64,000 bases of DNA from Aurantibrevibacter litoralis (GTDB lineage Bacteria > Bacteroidota > Bacteroidia > Flavobacteriales > Flavobacteriaceae), in the NCBI RefSeq assembly GCF_034651555.1, contig NZ_JAYEEQ010000003.1, positions 186,001-250,000 of the forward strand, in the 5' to 3' direction. Positions 53,762 to 63,205 of the stretch are shown piece after piece. Position numbers and translations under genes: made by a program. Position 1 is the first letter of the stretch, and each line of letters opens with the position of its first letter. The notes under the pieces are model-generated. The model was not told where the DNA came from and made no database searches. It worked only from the letters and a program-made list of their open reading frames with translations.

Positions 53762-53785
53762 AGCCCATGGGTTAAGCCATGGGCT
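53762..53785 (-). terminator. Terminator downstream of the GH18 gene
   Basis: AGCCCATGG (53762-53770) and CCATGGGCT (53777-53785) form a perfect 9-bp stem, followed on the minus strand by TTTT. It is 122 bp after the GH18 stop codon. Confidence 0.75.
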
Positions 53786-53907
53786 ATAGCACTGTTATGA
53801 AAATATATTGTATGATTTTTTGAGGTGGTTTTTGTTTAGTGAGCTCCCAATTGTATTGGGGCTCTAAAACCTTTTTGAGCCCATAGTGGCGATTTGGGCT
53901 AACAGAC

Positions 53908-55125
53908 TTATTTGGCAGTGGCTTTATAAATTGCGTCCAGCAAACTCCCTTTTTCTTTGGTATCATTACCCAATTCCCAGAACATGATTCCGCCGAGACC
54001 TTTATCTATGGTATATTTGGTTTTTAATGCCACAGAAACCGTGTCGTCGTACGATACAAATAAGCTGTCCGCCGCATGATACAGAAAGGGTGCTTTGGCT
54101 TCAGAATCCCAAAAGCGCTGAAAATCAGTATTGGGTTCAAATGAGTTTCTAATTTCGTGATACGCCATCCACCCTGTATGCAACCCTGTACTCAACTGGT
54201 AAAGACCATTATTGGCCGGCGGAACACCTTTCCACACCCTACCATAAAATGCACTTCCGATAACGATCTGTTTTGGATCAACGCCTTCATCGATCAAAAA
54301 ATCCACAATTTTTTCGGCGGAATGAGGGTCTGCATCACGATTTTGACCCCTTTGATATAAACTATCCAAATGCGCATGAAATGGTGTGCCTTGCATGGAT
54401 TGGCTTTTTACATCGCCTAATGGCGTATGATGTCCTGTATAGATAGAAACGCCGGAAACTTGATCATAGGTCATTACATTGGTAAAATCCGCATACTTCA
54501 TGACCTCATTGAGCTCAATATGGTCGTAGTACCGCTTCCATCCGGCCGAAGCGAAGGTTAATAATTTAGGGGTATTAAAGGTATCCAGCATCTCGCGCAA
54601 ACCTTTCATGAGTGCAGTAAAATTCTTTGTATCTACTTCACGTGCTTTGGTACCTGCACCGGAAATGCCCGGATACTCCCAATCCATGTCCATCCCGTCG
54701 AGCTCATATTTTTCTATAAAATCGGCAGCACTTTTAATAAATTTTGTTCGACTTTCTTCGCTTAATGCCATATCCGAAAATCCATCGGCACCCCATCCAC
54801 CACAGGCTATCATCACCTTTAGGGCAGGATTACGTTCCTTTTGTTGCACGAGTGCCGCAAGCTTTGGCCCTGCTTCTTCAGGATTTCTAAATTTCATTTC
54901 CCCATCTATAACATGGGTGAAAGAATAGATGATATGGGTCAACTTTTCAACCGGGATTTTTTCCGGTTCATAGGGTGACTCTGGCACATAGTAGGCCATA
55001 ATAACAGGATTTAAGGCTACTACCTCGTCTGTCGTTCCGGTTTTTTGATTTTTAGCTTGCGGCGCACAACTTATCATAACCATAAAGCTGAATAGCTGCC
55101 CTAAGGCAAAATGTTTATACCTCAT
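53908..55125 (-). CDS. GH18 chitinase-like lipoprotein
   Basis: A lipoprotein (VMISC, Cys20) of 405 residues with a full-length glycoside hydrolase 18 barrel. The catalytic motif DGMDMDWE places Asp143, Asp146, Asp148 and Glu150 in the DxxDxDxE order, Glu150 being the acid. Other conserved strands are VMIACGGW and NVMTYDQ, with a chitinase insertion domain around FYGRVWKG. No chitin-binding domain is attached. The enzyme would cut chitin oligomers or other GlcNAc glycans at the cell surface. Confidence 0.92.
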   Translation of the reverse strand: MRYKHFALGQLFSFMVMISCAPQAKNQKTGTTDEVVALNPVIMAYYVPESPYEPEKIPVEKLTHIIYSFTHVIDGEMKFRNPEEAGPKLAALVQQKERNPALKVMIACGGWGADGFSDMALSEESRTKFIKSAADFIEKYELDGMDMDWEYPGISGAGTKAREVDTKNFTALMKGLREMLDTFNTPKLLTFASAGWKRYYDHIELNEVMKYADFTNVMTYDQVSGVSIYTGHHTPLGDVKSQSMQGTPFHAHLDSLYQRGQNRDADPHSAEKIVDFLIDEGVDPKQIVIGSAFYGRVWKGVPPANNGLYQLSTGLHTGWMAYHEIRNSFEPNTDFQRFWDSEAKAPFLYHAADSLFVSYDDTVSVALKTKYTIDKGLGGIMFWELGNDTKEKGSLLDAIYKATAK

Positions 55126-55354
55126 ACTGTATTTATTTTTGACTCCACCTAGTAAGCCTTGTAACCCAATCCGGATAGCTTTTACCTCTAATATAATTCT
55201 TTTTTACAAGAATAGGTGCCTTTTTTTTGGGTTGATTGCCGGGGCAGCACTTCAAGGGCTCTAAAGTAGTACGGCTATTTAAATCTGAAAAAAGCAAAGA
55301 CATTAGCCAAAACCTTTAAGTACGTTTTAGCGAAAAAGATTCTAAACAAACGGC

Positions 55355-57037
55355 CTAAAACCCTATAGCGGTATCGTCTCCCCGCGTATCGGCACCGGCT
55401 TCCAATCGCCCATCGGGTAATCTGCGAATGGCATCTACTTTTCCTATTATAGGGGTGCGTTCTTCATTGATGATGTACCCTTTACGGGCAAGATGCTGTT
55501 TAAGTTCTTTAGAAAATCCTTCGGGCTCAAACACAATCTGATCGGGTAACCATTGATGATGAAAACGGGGCGCATCTACAGCCTCTTGCATGCTCAGGTT
55601 AAACTCGTACACATTTAAAATGGTCTGCGCTACAGCGGTTATTATTGTAGATCCGCCGGGGGTACCTACTACCATCCACAGTTTTCCATCTTTTTCTACA
55701 ATAGTCGGCGTCATACTACTCAGCATGCGCTTTCCAGGCGCAATACTGTTGGCTTCGGCTCCAATAAGCCCAAACATATTGGGCTCTCCGGACTTCGCAC
55801 TAAAATCGTCCATTTCATTGTTTAGAAAAAAACCGAGTTCGTCCGAAAATAGTTTGGAACCGTAGGCACCGTTTAAAGTAGTCGTTACCGAAACCGCATT
55901 ACCCTCTTGATCTACTATGGAATAGTGCGTGGTTTCATCACTTTCTATAATTTCAATTTCCCCATGACTTACATCTTCGGATTTAGTGGCTTTATCAAAA
56001 GAGAAATTGGCCATGCGCTGCGTAAGATATTGTGTGCTTAGAAGCACGTCTAAAGGAATGGACACAAAATCTGGATCGCCCAAAAAATAATTACGATCGG
56101 CATAGGCTCGCCTTGCCGCCTCGGTAAAAAGTTGAATTGTTTTCGCAGAATTATGTCCGTACGTTGCCAACGGATACGAAGCCATCATTGTAAACATTTG
56201 GTTCATGGTAACACCGCCGCTACTGGGTGGACTCATAGAAATGATTTTTAAATCCTTATAGTTAAACTGTATTGGTTGTCGCCATACGGCTTCGTAGGAG
56301 GCTAAATCTTCTTCGGTTACATACCCGCCCTTTTCTTGAATAAAACGAGCCAATTTTTCCGCCGTTTCCCCCTTATAAAAACCGTCTCTACCCATAGAAG
56401 CAATCTTTTGCAGTGTAGCGGCTAAAGCGGTATATTTTATAGTATCTCCCGCCTTAAAATCTTGCGCAAAAAACGTACTATCTCCATTTACTTCTATAAA
56501 AAGGGCTTTCGCATTCGCTAGCCGGGTAGCTTGTTTTTCCGTAACTACGACTCCCTTTTCTGCGAGGTCTATGACCGGTTGAAGAATTACATTTAAAGGT
56601 AAGGAGCCCATTTTTTGATGTACTTCAATAATCCCGGCTACCGTACCCGGCACGCCCACGGCAGTGGCACCCAAGGTACTTTTTTTAGGAACTATTGTAC
56701 CTAACGAATCAAGATACATATCCTTATGCGCTGCCAAAGGTGCTTTCTCTCGGTAATCCAGGCTACCCACATTGCCATCGGCTTTTCGATACACCATAAA
56801 TCCGCCACCGCCCAAATTACCGGCAAAGGGATAGGCAACTGCCAAAGCCATCTCCGTAGCTACCATGGCGTCAAAGGCATTGCCTCCCATTTGTAAAATC
56901 TGCACCCCGATTTGTGAGGCTTCTTCACGGGCAGATACCACCATGGCGCGTTCGGTAACTAAACCAGTGGGATGGGCTTCTTTTTTTCCGCAATGTAGCA
57001 ATAAAAAAAAGCAGGGGAGGAGCACTAATCTTCGCAT
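55355..57037 (-). CDS. ggt: Gamma-glutamyltransferase lipoprotein
   Basis: A 560-residue Ntn-hydrolase precursor with lipobox LLHC (Cys16). The self-processing nucleophile is Thr370 in DETTHYSIVD, and the NEMDDFS segment and PGKRMLSSMTPTIV strand match the family. The enzyme cuts gamma-glutamyl bonds of glutathione in the periplasm. Its start overlaps the end of the AcpH-like gene by 13 bp, so the two are coupled. Confidence 0.95.
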   Translation of the reverse strand: MRRLVLLPCFFLLLHCGKKEAHPTGLVTERAMVVSAREEASQIGVQILQMGGNAFDAMVATEMALAVAYPFAGNLGGGGFMVYRKADGNVGSLDYREKAPLAAHKDMYLDSLGTIVPKKSTLGATAVGVPGTVAGIIEVHQKMGSLPLNVILQPVIDLAEKGVVVTEKQATRLANAKALFIEVNGDSTFFAQDFKAGDTIKYTALAATLQKIASMGRDGFYKGETAEKLARFIQEKGGYVTEEDLASYEAVWRQPIQFNYKDLKIISMSPPSSGGVTMNQMFTMMASYPLATYGHNSAKTIQLFTEAARRAYADRNYFLGDPDFVSIPLDVLLSTQYLTQRMANFSFDKATKSEDVSHGEIEIIESDETTHYSIVDQEGNAVSVTTTLNGAYGSKLFSDELGFFLNNEMDDFSAKSGEPNMFGLIGAEANSIAPGKRMLSSMTPTIVEKDGKLWMVVGTPGGSTIITAVAQTILNVYEFNLSMQEAVDAPRFHHQWLPDQIVFEPEGFSKELKQHLARKGYIINEERTPIIGKVDAIRRLPDGRLEAGADTRGDDTAIGF

Positions 57038-57618
57038 AGGGACGTAAATTTAATTTTTGAAAAGATAATCAATTCTTCAAAAAAGGAGGAAAACTCGTTC
57101 TGAAATTCTTCATAATGTGTTTCCAGATCGGAAATCGCCAAATTCATTTTAGATCTGTGCTGTGTGCGTCTATTCATCCCATTCAACACCTTGGCAATCC
57201 CTTCCATCTTAGCATAATTTAAAAGCCAATTATCCGATATCATATAAGGCATCATACGTTGGGTGCCCTCGGGCAGGACTTCAAAATTTTCTTGCAGCAG
57301 GTCGTAAAATTGATCTACAAAAACAGGCAGTGGTGTTTGGGAATACAACTGCCAATTTACGGCTAAGAAATGATCGTAAAAAATATCGACAATAACCCTA
57401 CTGTAATGACTGTAATGCGCATGAAGACGTTTGGTGCTTATGCGCACCGTTGGATGCGCGTCGGTAAAGGTATCTATGGCACGATGAAGTAGAATTCCCT
57501 TTTGAATTCCTTTGGATAAATGTTGAAATTTGTTGCCCTTAATACTGTCAGCAATAAAATTTCCAATGGTTATTTCATCGTCATCAAAGGATAAATAAAT
57601 ATGAGCCAAAAAATTCAT
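57025..57618 (-). CDS. AcpH-like acyl carrier protein phosphodiesterase
   Basis: A 197-residue AcpH/YajB-family protein. MNFLAHIYLSFDDDEITIGNF at the N-terminus, GILLHRAIDTFTDAHP and the SRVIVDIFYDHFLA helix carry the His and Asp residues of the family's HD-like metal site. AcpH removes 4'-phosphopantetheine from ACP. A close variant with other functions exists in many Bacteroidota. The 3' end overlaps ggt by 13 bp. Confidence 0.88.
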   Translation of the reverse strand: MNFLAHIYLSFDDDEITIGNFIADSIKGNKFQHLSKGIQKGILLHRAIDTFTDAHPTVRISTKRLHAHYSHYSRVIVDIFYDHFLAVNWQLYSQTPLPVFVDQFYDLLQENFEVLPEGTQRMMPYMISDNWLLNYAKMEGIAKVLNGMNRRTQHRSKMNLAISDLETHYEEFQNEFSSFFEELIIFSKIKFTSLCED

Positions 57619-57685
57619 AGGGTGTATGCCTTCACATAAAAACGGAAAATACGAAATAGCACGCTAGATTTCTTACCTATACGAT

Positions 57686-57693
57686 TATATTTG
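57686..57693 (+). promoter_or_regulatory. -7 box TATATTTG of glmM
   Basis: A perfect TAnnTTTG match 17 bp before ATG 57711. The -33 element is not evident. Confidence 0.6.
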
Positions 57694-57710
57694 TAGAAAC
57701 TTTTTGATTG

Positions 57711-59099
57711 ATGACACTAATTAAATCTATTTCTGGTATTCGAGGTACCATTGGCGGAACGCCCGGAAACAATTTAACCCCCTTGGATGCCGTAAAATTT
57801 GCAGCTGCTTATGGCACTTGGCTAAAATCGTACGCAAAGAAGGAAAAACTCACCGTGGTTATTGGTAGAGATGCGCGTTTGTCCGGTGAAATGCTTCAAC
57901 ATTTAGTAGTCTCTACTTTGGTGGGTTTGGGAATAGATATCATAGATTTAGGTCTTTCTACCACGCCTACTGTAGAAATAGCGGTACCTATGGAACATGC
58001 AGACGGGGGCATTATACTCACCGCCAGCCACAATCCCAAACAATGGAATGCGTTAAAATTACTGAATGAAAAAGGCGAATTTTTAGATGCACAACAAGGA
58101 GCACTTATTCTTGAAATCGCAGAAAATGAGAATTTTAGCTTTGTCGAGGTAGATGCATTAGGAACGATTACTCAAAACGATGCGTACATTGATATTCATA
58201 TCGATGAGGTGCTTAACCTTCCCTTGGTTGATGCTGACGTGATAAAGGCCGCTAAATTTAAAGTTGTGGTTGATGGGGTTAATTCTACCGGTGGCATTGC
58301 CATACCCAAACTTTTACAAGAATTGGGTGTTGAAGTAGTAAAATTGTACTGCGAGCCTACAGGGCATTTTCCTCATAACCCCGAACCTCTAAAGGAACAT
58401 CTGGGCGATATTTGCGCTTTGGTTGTAAAAGAGGAAGCCGATTTTGGTATCGTTGTAGATCCTGATGTAGATCGTTTGGCATTTATTAGCAATACAGGTG
58501 CTATGTTCGGAGAAGAATATACGCTGGTAGCTTGTGCCGACTATGTGTTGAGCAAAACGCAAGGAAATACGGTCTCTAATCTTTCCTCTACCAGAGCTTT
58601 ACACGATATTACCGAAAAACACGGCGGAACCTATGAGGCAGCAGCGGTTGGGGAGGTAAATGTAGTTTCAAAAATGAAAGAGAATAATGCTATAATTGGG
58701 GGCGAAGGCAATGGTGGCATTATTTATCCGCAAAGCCATTATGGTAGAGATGCGTTGGTTGGTACTGCGTTGTTTTTAATGTTGATGGCAGAACGCGGTG
58801 GTACGGTAGCCGAGCTTCGAAATAGCTACCCCAGTTATTTTATGAGTAAGAAAAAAATTGCGTTGACTCCTGAATTAGATGTAGATGGTATTTTAAAAGC
58901 GATGGCAGCACGTTATAAAAAAGAAAAGGTAAACACTATTGATGGCGTTAAGATCGATTTTGAAGCACAATGGGTACATTTGAGAAAATCGAACACCGAA
59001 CCTATCATTCGTATATACACCGAAGCAAAAAGTCAACCTGAGGCTGATGCCTTGGCCGATCGTATCATAAGCGACATCAAAAATGTGGCCGGGATATAA
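57711..59099 (+). CDS. glmM: GlmM-type phosphoglucosamine mutase
   Basis: A 462-residue phosphohexomutase started at ATG 57711 (a TTG in frame just upstream is less likely). The phosphoserine is Ser106 in LTASHNPKQW; the metal loop is DPDVDR, sugar loop GEGNGG and phosphate site RKSNTEP. GlmM converts glucosamine-6-P to glucosamine-1-P for peptidoglycan and lipid A. The short form found in Bacteroidota is often annotated generically as phosphoglucomutase/phosphomannomutase; GlmM is the best fit but substrate preference is not proven. Confidence 0.85.
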   Translation: MTLIKSISGIRGTIGGTPGNNLTPLDAVKFAAAYGTWLKSYAKKEKLTVVIGRDARLSGEMLQHLVVSTLVGLGIDIIDLGLSTTPTVEIAVPMEHADGGIILTASHNPKQWNALKLLNEKGEFLDAQQGALILEIAENENFSFVEVDALGTITQNDAYIDIHIDEVLNLPLVDADVIKAAKFKVVVDGVNSTGGIAIPKLLQELGVEVVKLYCEPTGHFPHNPEPLKEHLGDICALVVKEEADFGIVVDPDVDRLAFISNTGAMFGEEYTLVACADYVLSKTQGNTVSNLSSTRALHDITEKHGGTYEAAAVGEVNVVSKMKENNAIIGGEGNGGIIYPQSHYGRDALVGTALFLMLMAERGGTVAELRNSYPSYFMSKKKIALTPELDVDGILKAMAARYKKEKVNTIDGVKIDFEAQWVHLRKSNTEPIIRIYTEAKSQPEADALADRIISDIKNVAGI

Positions 59100-59100
59100 T

Positions 59101-59122
59101 AGGGAAGATACATTGCTTCCCT
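59101..59122. terminator. Weak terminator hairpin downstream of glmM
   Basis: AGGGAAG (59101-59107) pairs with CTTCCCT (59116-59122), loop 8 nt. No clear T-run follows on either strand. Confidence 0.4.
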
Positions 59123-59158
59123 TAAACCATGGCAGTCTGCAAACGAAAAAACCTTAGT

Positions 59159-60142
59159 TTATTGGGAGTTTAGATACGCACTTCTCACCATTTTCGCAGT
59201 TTGATGCGCTCCGGTATGGCTCCAACCCGGAGGGAATACCAAATATTTTAATTTGTTGACTATTCCGGGAGCCTTCCAAACATCTTTTGCCAAGGCAATG
59301 AATTCGCCAAAGTATACGTCAAAAAAATTACCGGAATCCATTTTTCGGGTAATGCCATATTCAATTTGAAGGTCTTTTTGTTCCAATTGATAGGTGCCGA
59401 AAACCCGATCCCAAATATTGAGCAAATTGCAGAAATTGGTGTCCATATACAGCGGATTCCGAGCATGATGCACTCGGTGATGTGAGGGTGTAAGAATCCA
59501 TTTTTCTAAAAATCCCATTCGCCCGTCACGCATAAGATTTTCACCTACGTGTATAAATGCGCCCCAAGTACCATCTACCAGCATAATCATAAATAACAAT
59601 TCCGGTTGTACCCCCAACAAGATACACACCGTGGTACGAATACTATCGGCATAAGGGGCTTCCAGAAAAAAATGGGCGTAAGTAACCGACAGATTCATAT
59701 CTTCCGGTGCATGGTGGGTGCTATGCAAACACCAAAAAAGACGCACTTTATGCCCCAAGTAATGATATATAAAATGTCCAAATTCCCAAACAATGTACGC
59801 ATAGATAAACCAGTACCAGGTTAAGGTAGTTTGAAAAAGGGCATATTTTTGAAGCCACCCAATGATAAGCACAACCAGTGCTATGGCTATAAACCTCCCT
59901 ACAATACGATTAAAAATGTAGATCAAAAAATTGACTTTATATACTTTTGCCTGTGGTCTTTTATAAATAATTCCCAGCCCTAATTCCAGTAAAACGAGCA
60001 AGGGAATAATAGGGTAAACTAAGGCTACTATACCTTCGTAGGTGGTAAAGGCGGCGTAATTACCGGCTTTCAAGAGATTCCAAGCCTGTTGAATTCCCAA
60101 AAAACCAATGACTTCGGTATAGATGGTTTCCAAAAATTCCAT
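59159..60142 (-). CDS. Sterol desaturase/fatty acid hydroxylase family membrane protein
   Basis: A 327-residue diiron hydroxylase-like membrane protein. Histidine boxes: HFIYHYLGH, HSTHH and HHRVHH. About four hydrophobic helices surround them. It is a distant paralogue of the protein at 42999-43955 (shared FPPGWS/GPPGWS near the C-terminus, FGT.. after the last box). Substrate unknown; lipids or carotenoids are typical. Confidence 0.87.
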   Translation of the reverse strand: MEFLETIYTEVIGFLGIQQAWNLLKAGNYAAFTTYEGIVALVYPIIPLLVLLELGLGIIYKRPQAKVYKVNFLIYIFNRIVGRFIAIALVVLIIGWLQKYALFQTTLTWYWFIYAYIVWEFGHFIYHYLGHKVRLFWCLHSTHHAPEDMNLSVTYAHFFLEAPYADSIRTTVCILLGVQPELLFMIMLVDGTWGAFIHVGENLMRDGRMGFLEKWILTPSHHRVHHARNPLYMDTNFCNLLNIWDRVFGTYQLEQKDLQIEYGITRKMDSGNFFDVYFGEFIALAKDVWKAPGIVNKLKYLVFPPGWSHTGAHQTAKMVRSAYLNSQ

Positions 60143-60214
60143 GCGTATTAATTTTGATTGTGAAAAATACTAAAAAAATACGCAGCACCGTGTTTTAATA
60201 TAAAACTAAGTGAA

Positions 60215-61075
60215 TTACGGCACTGTAGATAACCAATTGCGTAAGGCTCGCTTCACGTCGGCCTCCCTTTCCCAAAGAAAAAAATGATCTTCATCGGGTA
60301 GGTTAATCGTCTTTAGGGTAGCTGCACCCGTAAATTTACGTTGCATAAAAGCTACATTACTATAGGGCACCAAACGGTCGCGGGTACCGTGCATAAGGAG
60401 TACGTTCTGCGAAAGGAATTCCAATTTAGGTTCCAGTTGTTTTAAATCGGTTTTTAGATAGATCAATTCATCGTTGGCGGGTTTTAAAGATCCCGGCACA
60501 ATATACTTTAGTGGAAAATAGTAAAACGGATACCGCCATCGTTCCGGTTTTTCCGCAGTGGGGTCTAGGGCACCTGCTAAAACCACCAAATTACGGTAAA
60601 GATCTGGCCGTTCTAATGCCATGGCCACGATTAGTGGACCGCCATAGGAATGACCAATTAAAGTGATCGCTTGTCCATTAGTTAGTTCCGAAATAAGTTT
60701 GTTGAGCAGCCGAGCCTGTGCTTCCAAATTAAGGCTTTTTCGAAAATTACTAAATCCGAATCCGGGTCTATCGGGCGCAATCATTCTAAAGTTGCCAAGC
60801 AATTCTGCATCTGTAAGGTAGGTCTTATAGGCATCCCAGCTGCCGGGCGAACCGTGAATAAAAACCAAAGTAGGTGCCGTAGGTGTCCCTGTTTCAATAT
60901 AATGAATGCGCCGCCCTTCCCATTGAAGTGTTGTATCTACAAAGGAGACCTTCTTATTTTCAAAAAATTCAGCAGTTTCCTTTTTAGAACTTCGCATCGT
61001 AAAACACGAATAATTGAACAGCAAATAGCATAAAATTCCTGCTAGGATAAGGTATTTTTTCTTGAAGATTCTCAT
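60215..61075 (-). CDS. Alpha/beta hydrolase with an N-terminal membrane anchor or signal
   Basis: A 286-residue alpha/beta hydrolase. Oxyanion segment FIHGSPGSWDAY, nucleophile Ser143 in LIGHSYGGP, Asp in MHGTRDRLV and His in DEDHFFLWE. Residues 7-23 are a hydrophobic anchor. Its reaction cannot be inferred; epoxide or ester hydrolases share these motifs. The gene lies downstream of the acyltransferase gene on the same strand, 213 bp away, with a repeat fragment between. Confidence 0.87.
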   Translation of the reverse strand: MRIFKKKYLILAGILCYLLFNYSCFTMRSSKKETAEFFENKKVSFVDTTLQWEGRRIHYIETGTPTAPTLVFIHGSPGSWDAYKTYLTDAELLGNFRMIAPDRPGFGFSNFRKSLNLEAQARLLNKLISELTNGQAITLIGHSYGGPLIVAMALERPDLYRNLVVLAGALDPTAEKPERWRYPFYYFPLKYIVPGSLKPANDELIYLKTDLKQLEPKLEFLSQNVLLMHGTRDRLVPYSNVAFMQRKFTGAATLKTINLPDEDHFFLWEREADVKRALRNWLSTVP

Positions 61076-61237
61076 TTCAATACGGCCAATGTACTTTACG
61101 TTTTGTAAGTCTATTGTTGCTCAAAAACTTACATCGCTGTCCGTGGTTTTGTTTCTTGCTAAAAACTACCTTATCAAGCGGTGAATGTTCATTCATGCCT
61201 TTTTAACTATAAGGTAGCTGAAATATCAGAAATAAAT

Positions 61238-61291
61238 AATTTCTTGATACTGACTATGGCTATGGCTTGCCTCGGGGAATTCTTTAGATTA
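61238..61291 (-). repeat. Foldback repeat, copy 3 (deletion derivative)
   Basis: On the minus strand it reads AATCTAAAGAATTCCCCGA, then GGCAAGCCATAG, then an ATAGTCAG...CAAGAAATT end. Both outer segments match copies 1 and 2, but the interior is missing and the CCCCTATGGC/GAGGGG hairpin is inverted. The left end overlaps the stop codon of the acyltransferase gene (61289-61291). Confidence 0.65.
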
Positions 61292-62176
61292 AACAAACTT
61301 TAGCGGCACCTTGTCTTTGTGTTTCCACCGTTTGTGTGTCCAAAAATAATACTCGGGTTTTTCACGAATTTGTTTTTCGGTTTCTCTTAAAAATCGATCT
61401 GTAATTTCGTTTTTTTCGGTTGCTGAAGCTGCTGTAGTAATTGGAATAAGCTCTGCCCGATAATACCCTCGCTTTACTTTTGTCACTTTTAAGAAAACAA
61501 CCGCCAAATCTAATTTGCGCGCAATGGTTTCGGCACCGTTAAAAACAGGCACTTTAATCCCCATAAAGTCGCTCCAATACTGCGCCTTATGTTTTTGGGG
61601 CGACTGGTCGCTAACCATTCCATAAGAGGCTCGGATTCCCATTTGCTCGTTGCGCATGATGACTTTTACCGTATCGCTTTGCGTAATTGGCGTGGTATTC
61701 CATTTAGCCCGCATTTTTCTAAGGAGCCGGTCAAAATATACATTCTCTATTTTTTGATATACTGCATAGCCTTTGGATTGCACATAATTGTTGAGGCTCA
61801 CATTCCACTCCCAATTGGCATAATGGGCACAAAGAATTAGGATACTCTTAGATTTTTCCAGTTCTCTAAGTACCTCAATGTTGATAACTTCGTAGCGTTT
61901 TTTTACTTCCGATTTAGAAAGGTTCATGGTTTTAATCATTTCCAAAAACATATCGCACATGTGTTTGTAAAAGGTAACCTCAATGTGCTTTCGCTCTGCT
62001 TCCGATTTTTCGGGAAACACGAGTCTAAGATTTTCCGAAACTACTTTTTTGCGATACCCAAAAATTGGATATACAAGGATAAAAATCACATCAGAAAAAA
62101 AATAAAACAAGGAATACGGGAGCACGGAAATGAGCCACAAAAGCGGATACGCCAATACAAATACAAGTAGCTGCAT
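61289..62176 (-). CDS. LpxL/HtrB-like lipid A acyltransferase
   Basis: A 295-residue protein of the LpxL/LpxM family with an N-terminal membrane helix (residues 5-25) and the catalytic HX4E motif (His118 to Glu123) in CAHYANWEW. It also has SDQSPQKHKAQYW, and TIARKLDLAVVFLKVTK later. It adds a secondary acyl chain to the lipid A precursor. The divergent rhomboid gene starts 59 bp away, with a palindromic promoter between them. Confidence 0.9.
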   Translation of the reverse strand: MQLLVFVLAYPLLWLISVLPYSLFYFFSDVIFILVYPIFGYRKKVVSENLRLVFPEKSEAERKHIEVTFYKHMCDMFLEMIKTMNLSKSEVKKRYEVINIEVLRELEKSKSILILCAHYANWEWNVSLNNYVQSKGYAVYQKIENVYFDRLLRKMRAKWNTTPITQSDTVKVIMRNEQMGIRASYGMVSDQSPQKHKAQYWSDFMGIKVPVFNGAETIARKLDLAVVFLKVTKVKRGYYRAELIPITTAASATEKNEITDRFLRETEKQIREKPEYYFWTHKRWKHKDKVPLKFV

Positions 62177-62191
62177 GTCTTAAAAGTTAGG

Positions 62192-62209
62192 CAAATATAG
62201 CTATATTTG
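62192..62209. promoter_or_regulatory. Back-to-back -7 boxes in a perfect 18-bp palindrome
   Basis: CAAATATAGCTATATTTG is fully self-complementary. The right half is a plus-strand -7 box TATATTTG (62202-62209) for the rhomboid gene; the left half is the same box on the minus strand (62199-62192) for the acyltransferase gene. The two boxes are 2 bp apart, so the promoters overlap. Confidence 0.7.
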
Positions 62210-62235
62210 AACCATTACATAATTAGCAATACAAA

Positions 62236-62889
62236 ATGAACCAACTTCATATAGCTACCATTGCCATCATTGCTGCTAACATCGCTATTTCATTAAAAGG
62301 TTTTAACGACCTGTCGTTTTTTGACCGTTATAAATTTGGGATTGCCCAAATACAATCCGGACAAAAAGAACGGATGATCACCTCCGGTTTTCTTCATGTA
62401 GATATAACACATTTATTCTTTAATATGTTTACGCTTTATTTTTTTGCAAATGTGGTCATTACCGATTTTAGTCAGTCGCTATTCCTTTTCATCTATTTTG
62501 TGAGCCTTTTAGCAGGTAGCGTATTGGCACTATATTTTCATAAAACTGAACCCTATTACAGTGCCGTGGGCGCCAGTGGTGCGGTTACAGGTATCTTATA
62601 TGCTGCTATACTATTGCGCCCTGAGATGCAACTGGGGTTCATGTTTATCCCTATTCCAGTGCCCGCCTATGTGGTTGGGATTGGGTATTTGCTCTATTCT
62701 ATTTACGGCATGAAAAGTAGGCTGGGCAATATTGGCCATACGGCTCATTTTGGGGGTGCCATAGGGGGTTACCTTTGTACGCTGCTATTTAGACCTTCGC
62801 TTTTAGTAACAGATACGTTGATGGTATTTCTCTTGGCTATACCGATCGTTTTTCTTTTTGTGTTGGAAAAAACAGGGAAGCTTCAATAG
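62236..62889 (+). CDS. Rhomboid family intramembrane serine protease
   Basis: A 217-residue rhomboid with six hydrophobic segments. Ser114 in GASGAVTG and His171 in GHTAHFGG form the catalytic dyad; His59 and Asn63 (HLFFNM) in helix 2 stabilise the oxyanion. An N-terminal cytoplasmic domain is lacking. Rhomboids cleave membrane proteins within the bilayer; the substrate is unknown. It shares its promoter region with the LpxL-like gene. Confidence 0.92.
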   Translation: MNQLHIATIAIIAANIAISLKGFNDLSFFDRYKFGIAQIQSGQKERMITSGFLHVDITHLFFNMFTLYFFANVVITDFSQSLFLFIYFVSLLAGSVLALYFHKTEPYYSAVGASGAVTGILYAAILLRPEMQLGFMFIPIPVPAYVVGIGYLLYSIYGMKSRLGNIGHTAHFGGAIGGYLCTLLFRPSLLVTDTLMVFLLAIPIVFLFVLEKTGKLQ

Positions 62890-63205
62890 CCTTTTTACTT
62901 GTCTCGAAAATGGCATAGCGTACATATTAGTCCACGGGTTATGTATAAGCCTCAGGACAGACAAACTGGTTTAACAATTTTGAAACTAACTTTTAAAATC
63001 GGATACTACATGGTATTGTAAATCCATTAAGAACGTACACATTGGCATTTAAAGCCTCCGGTTTAAACGGGGCTGAGGACGCAATAGATTTTCACTAGAA
63101 CCAAAAAAGCCCGAAAATTGGAATTCGGGCTTATTCTATTAAAATCATTTATTTATGAATCTTACAAAGCTACCAGCCATATAGGATTTGACCCTTTAAA
63201 TTGCA
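62890..63205. other. 316-bp intergenic stretch
   Basis: No gene is supported. It carries the minus-strand terminator of the TlpA-like gene. The rest is AT-rich without a clear structure. Confidence 0.45.
63103..63132 (-). terminator. Terminator of the TlpA-like gene
   Basis: AAGCCCGAA (63107-63115) pairs with TTCGGGCTT (63124-63132), loop 8 nt, followed on the minus strand by six T. It is 74 bp downstream of the stop codon. Confidence 0.85.

Noticed and set aside
53820..53900. A second inverted repeat near GAGCTCCCAAT/ATTGGGGCTC
   Set aside because: The arms need a bulge and have no T-run, so no firm terminator call is made.
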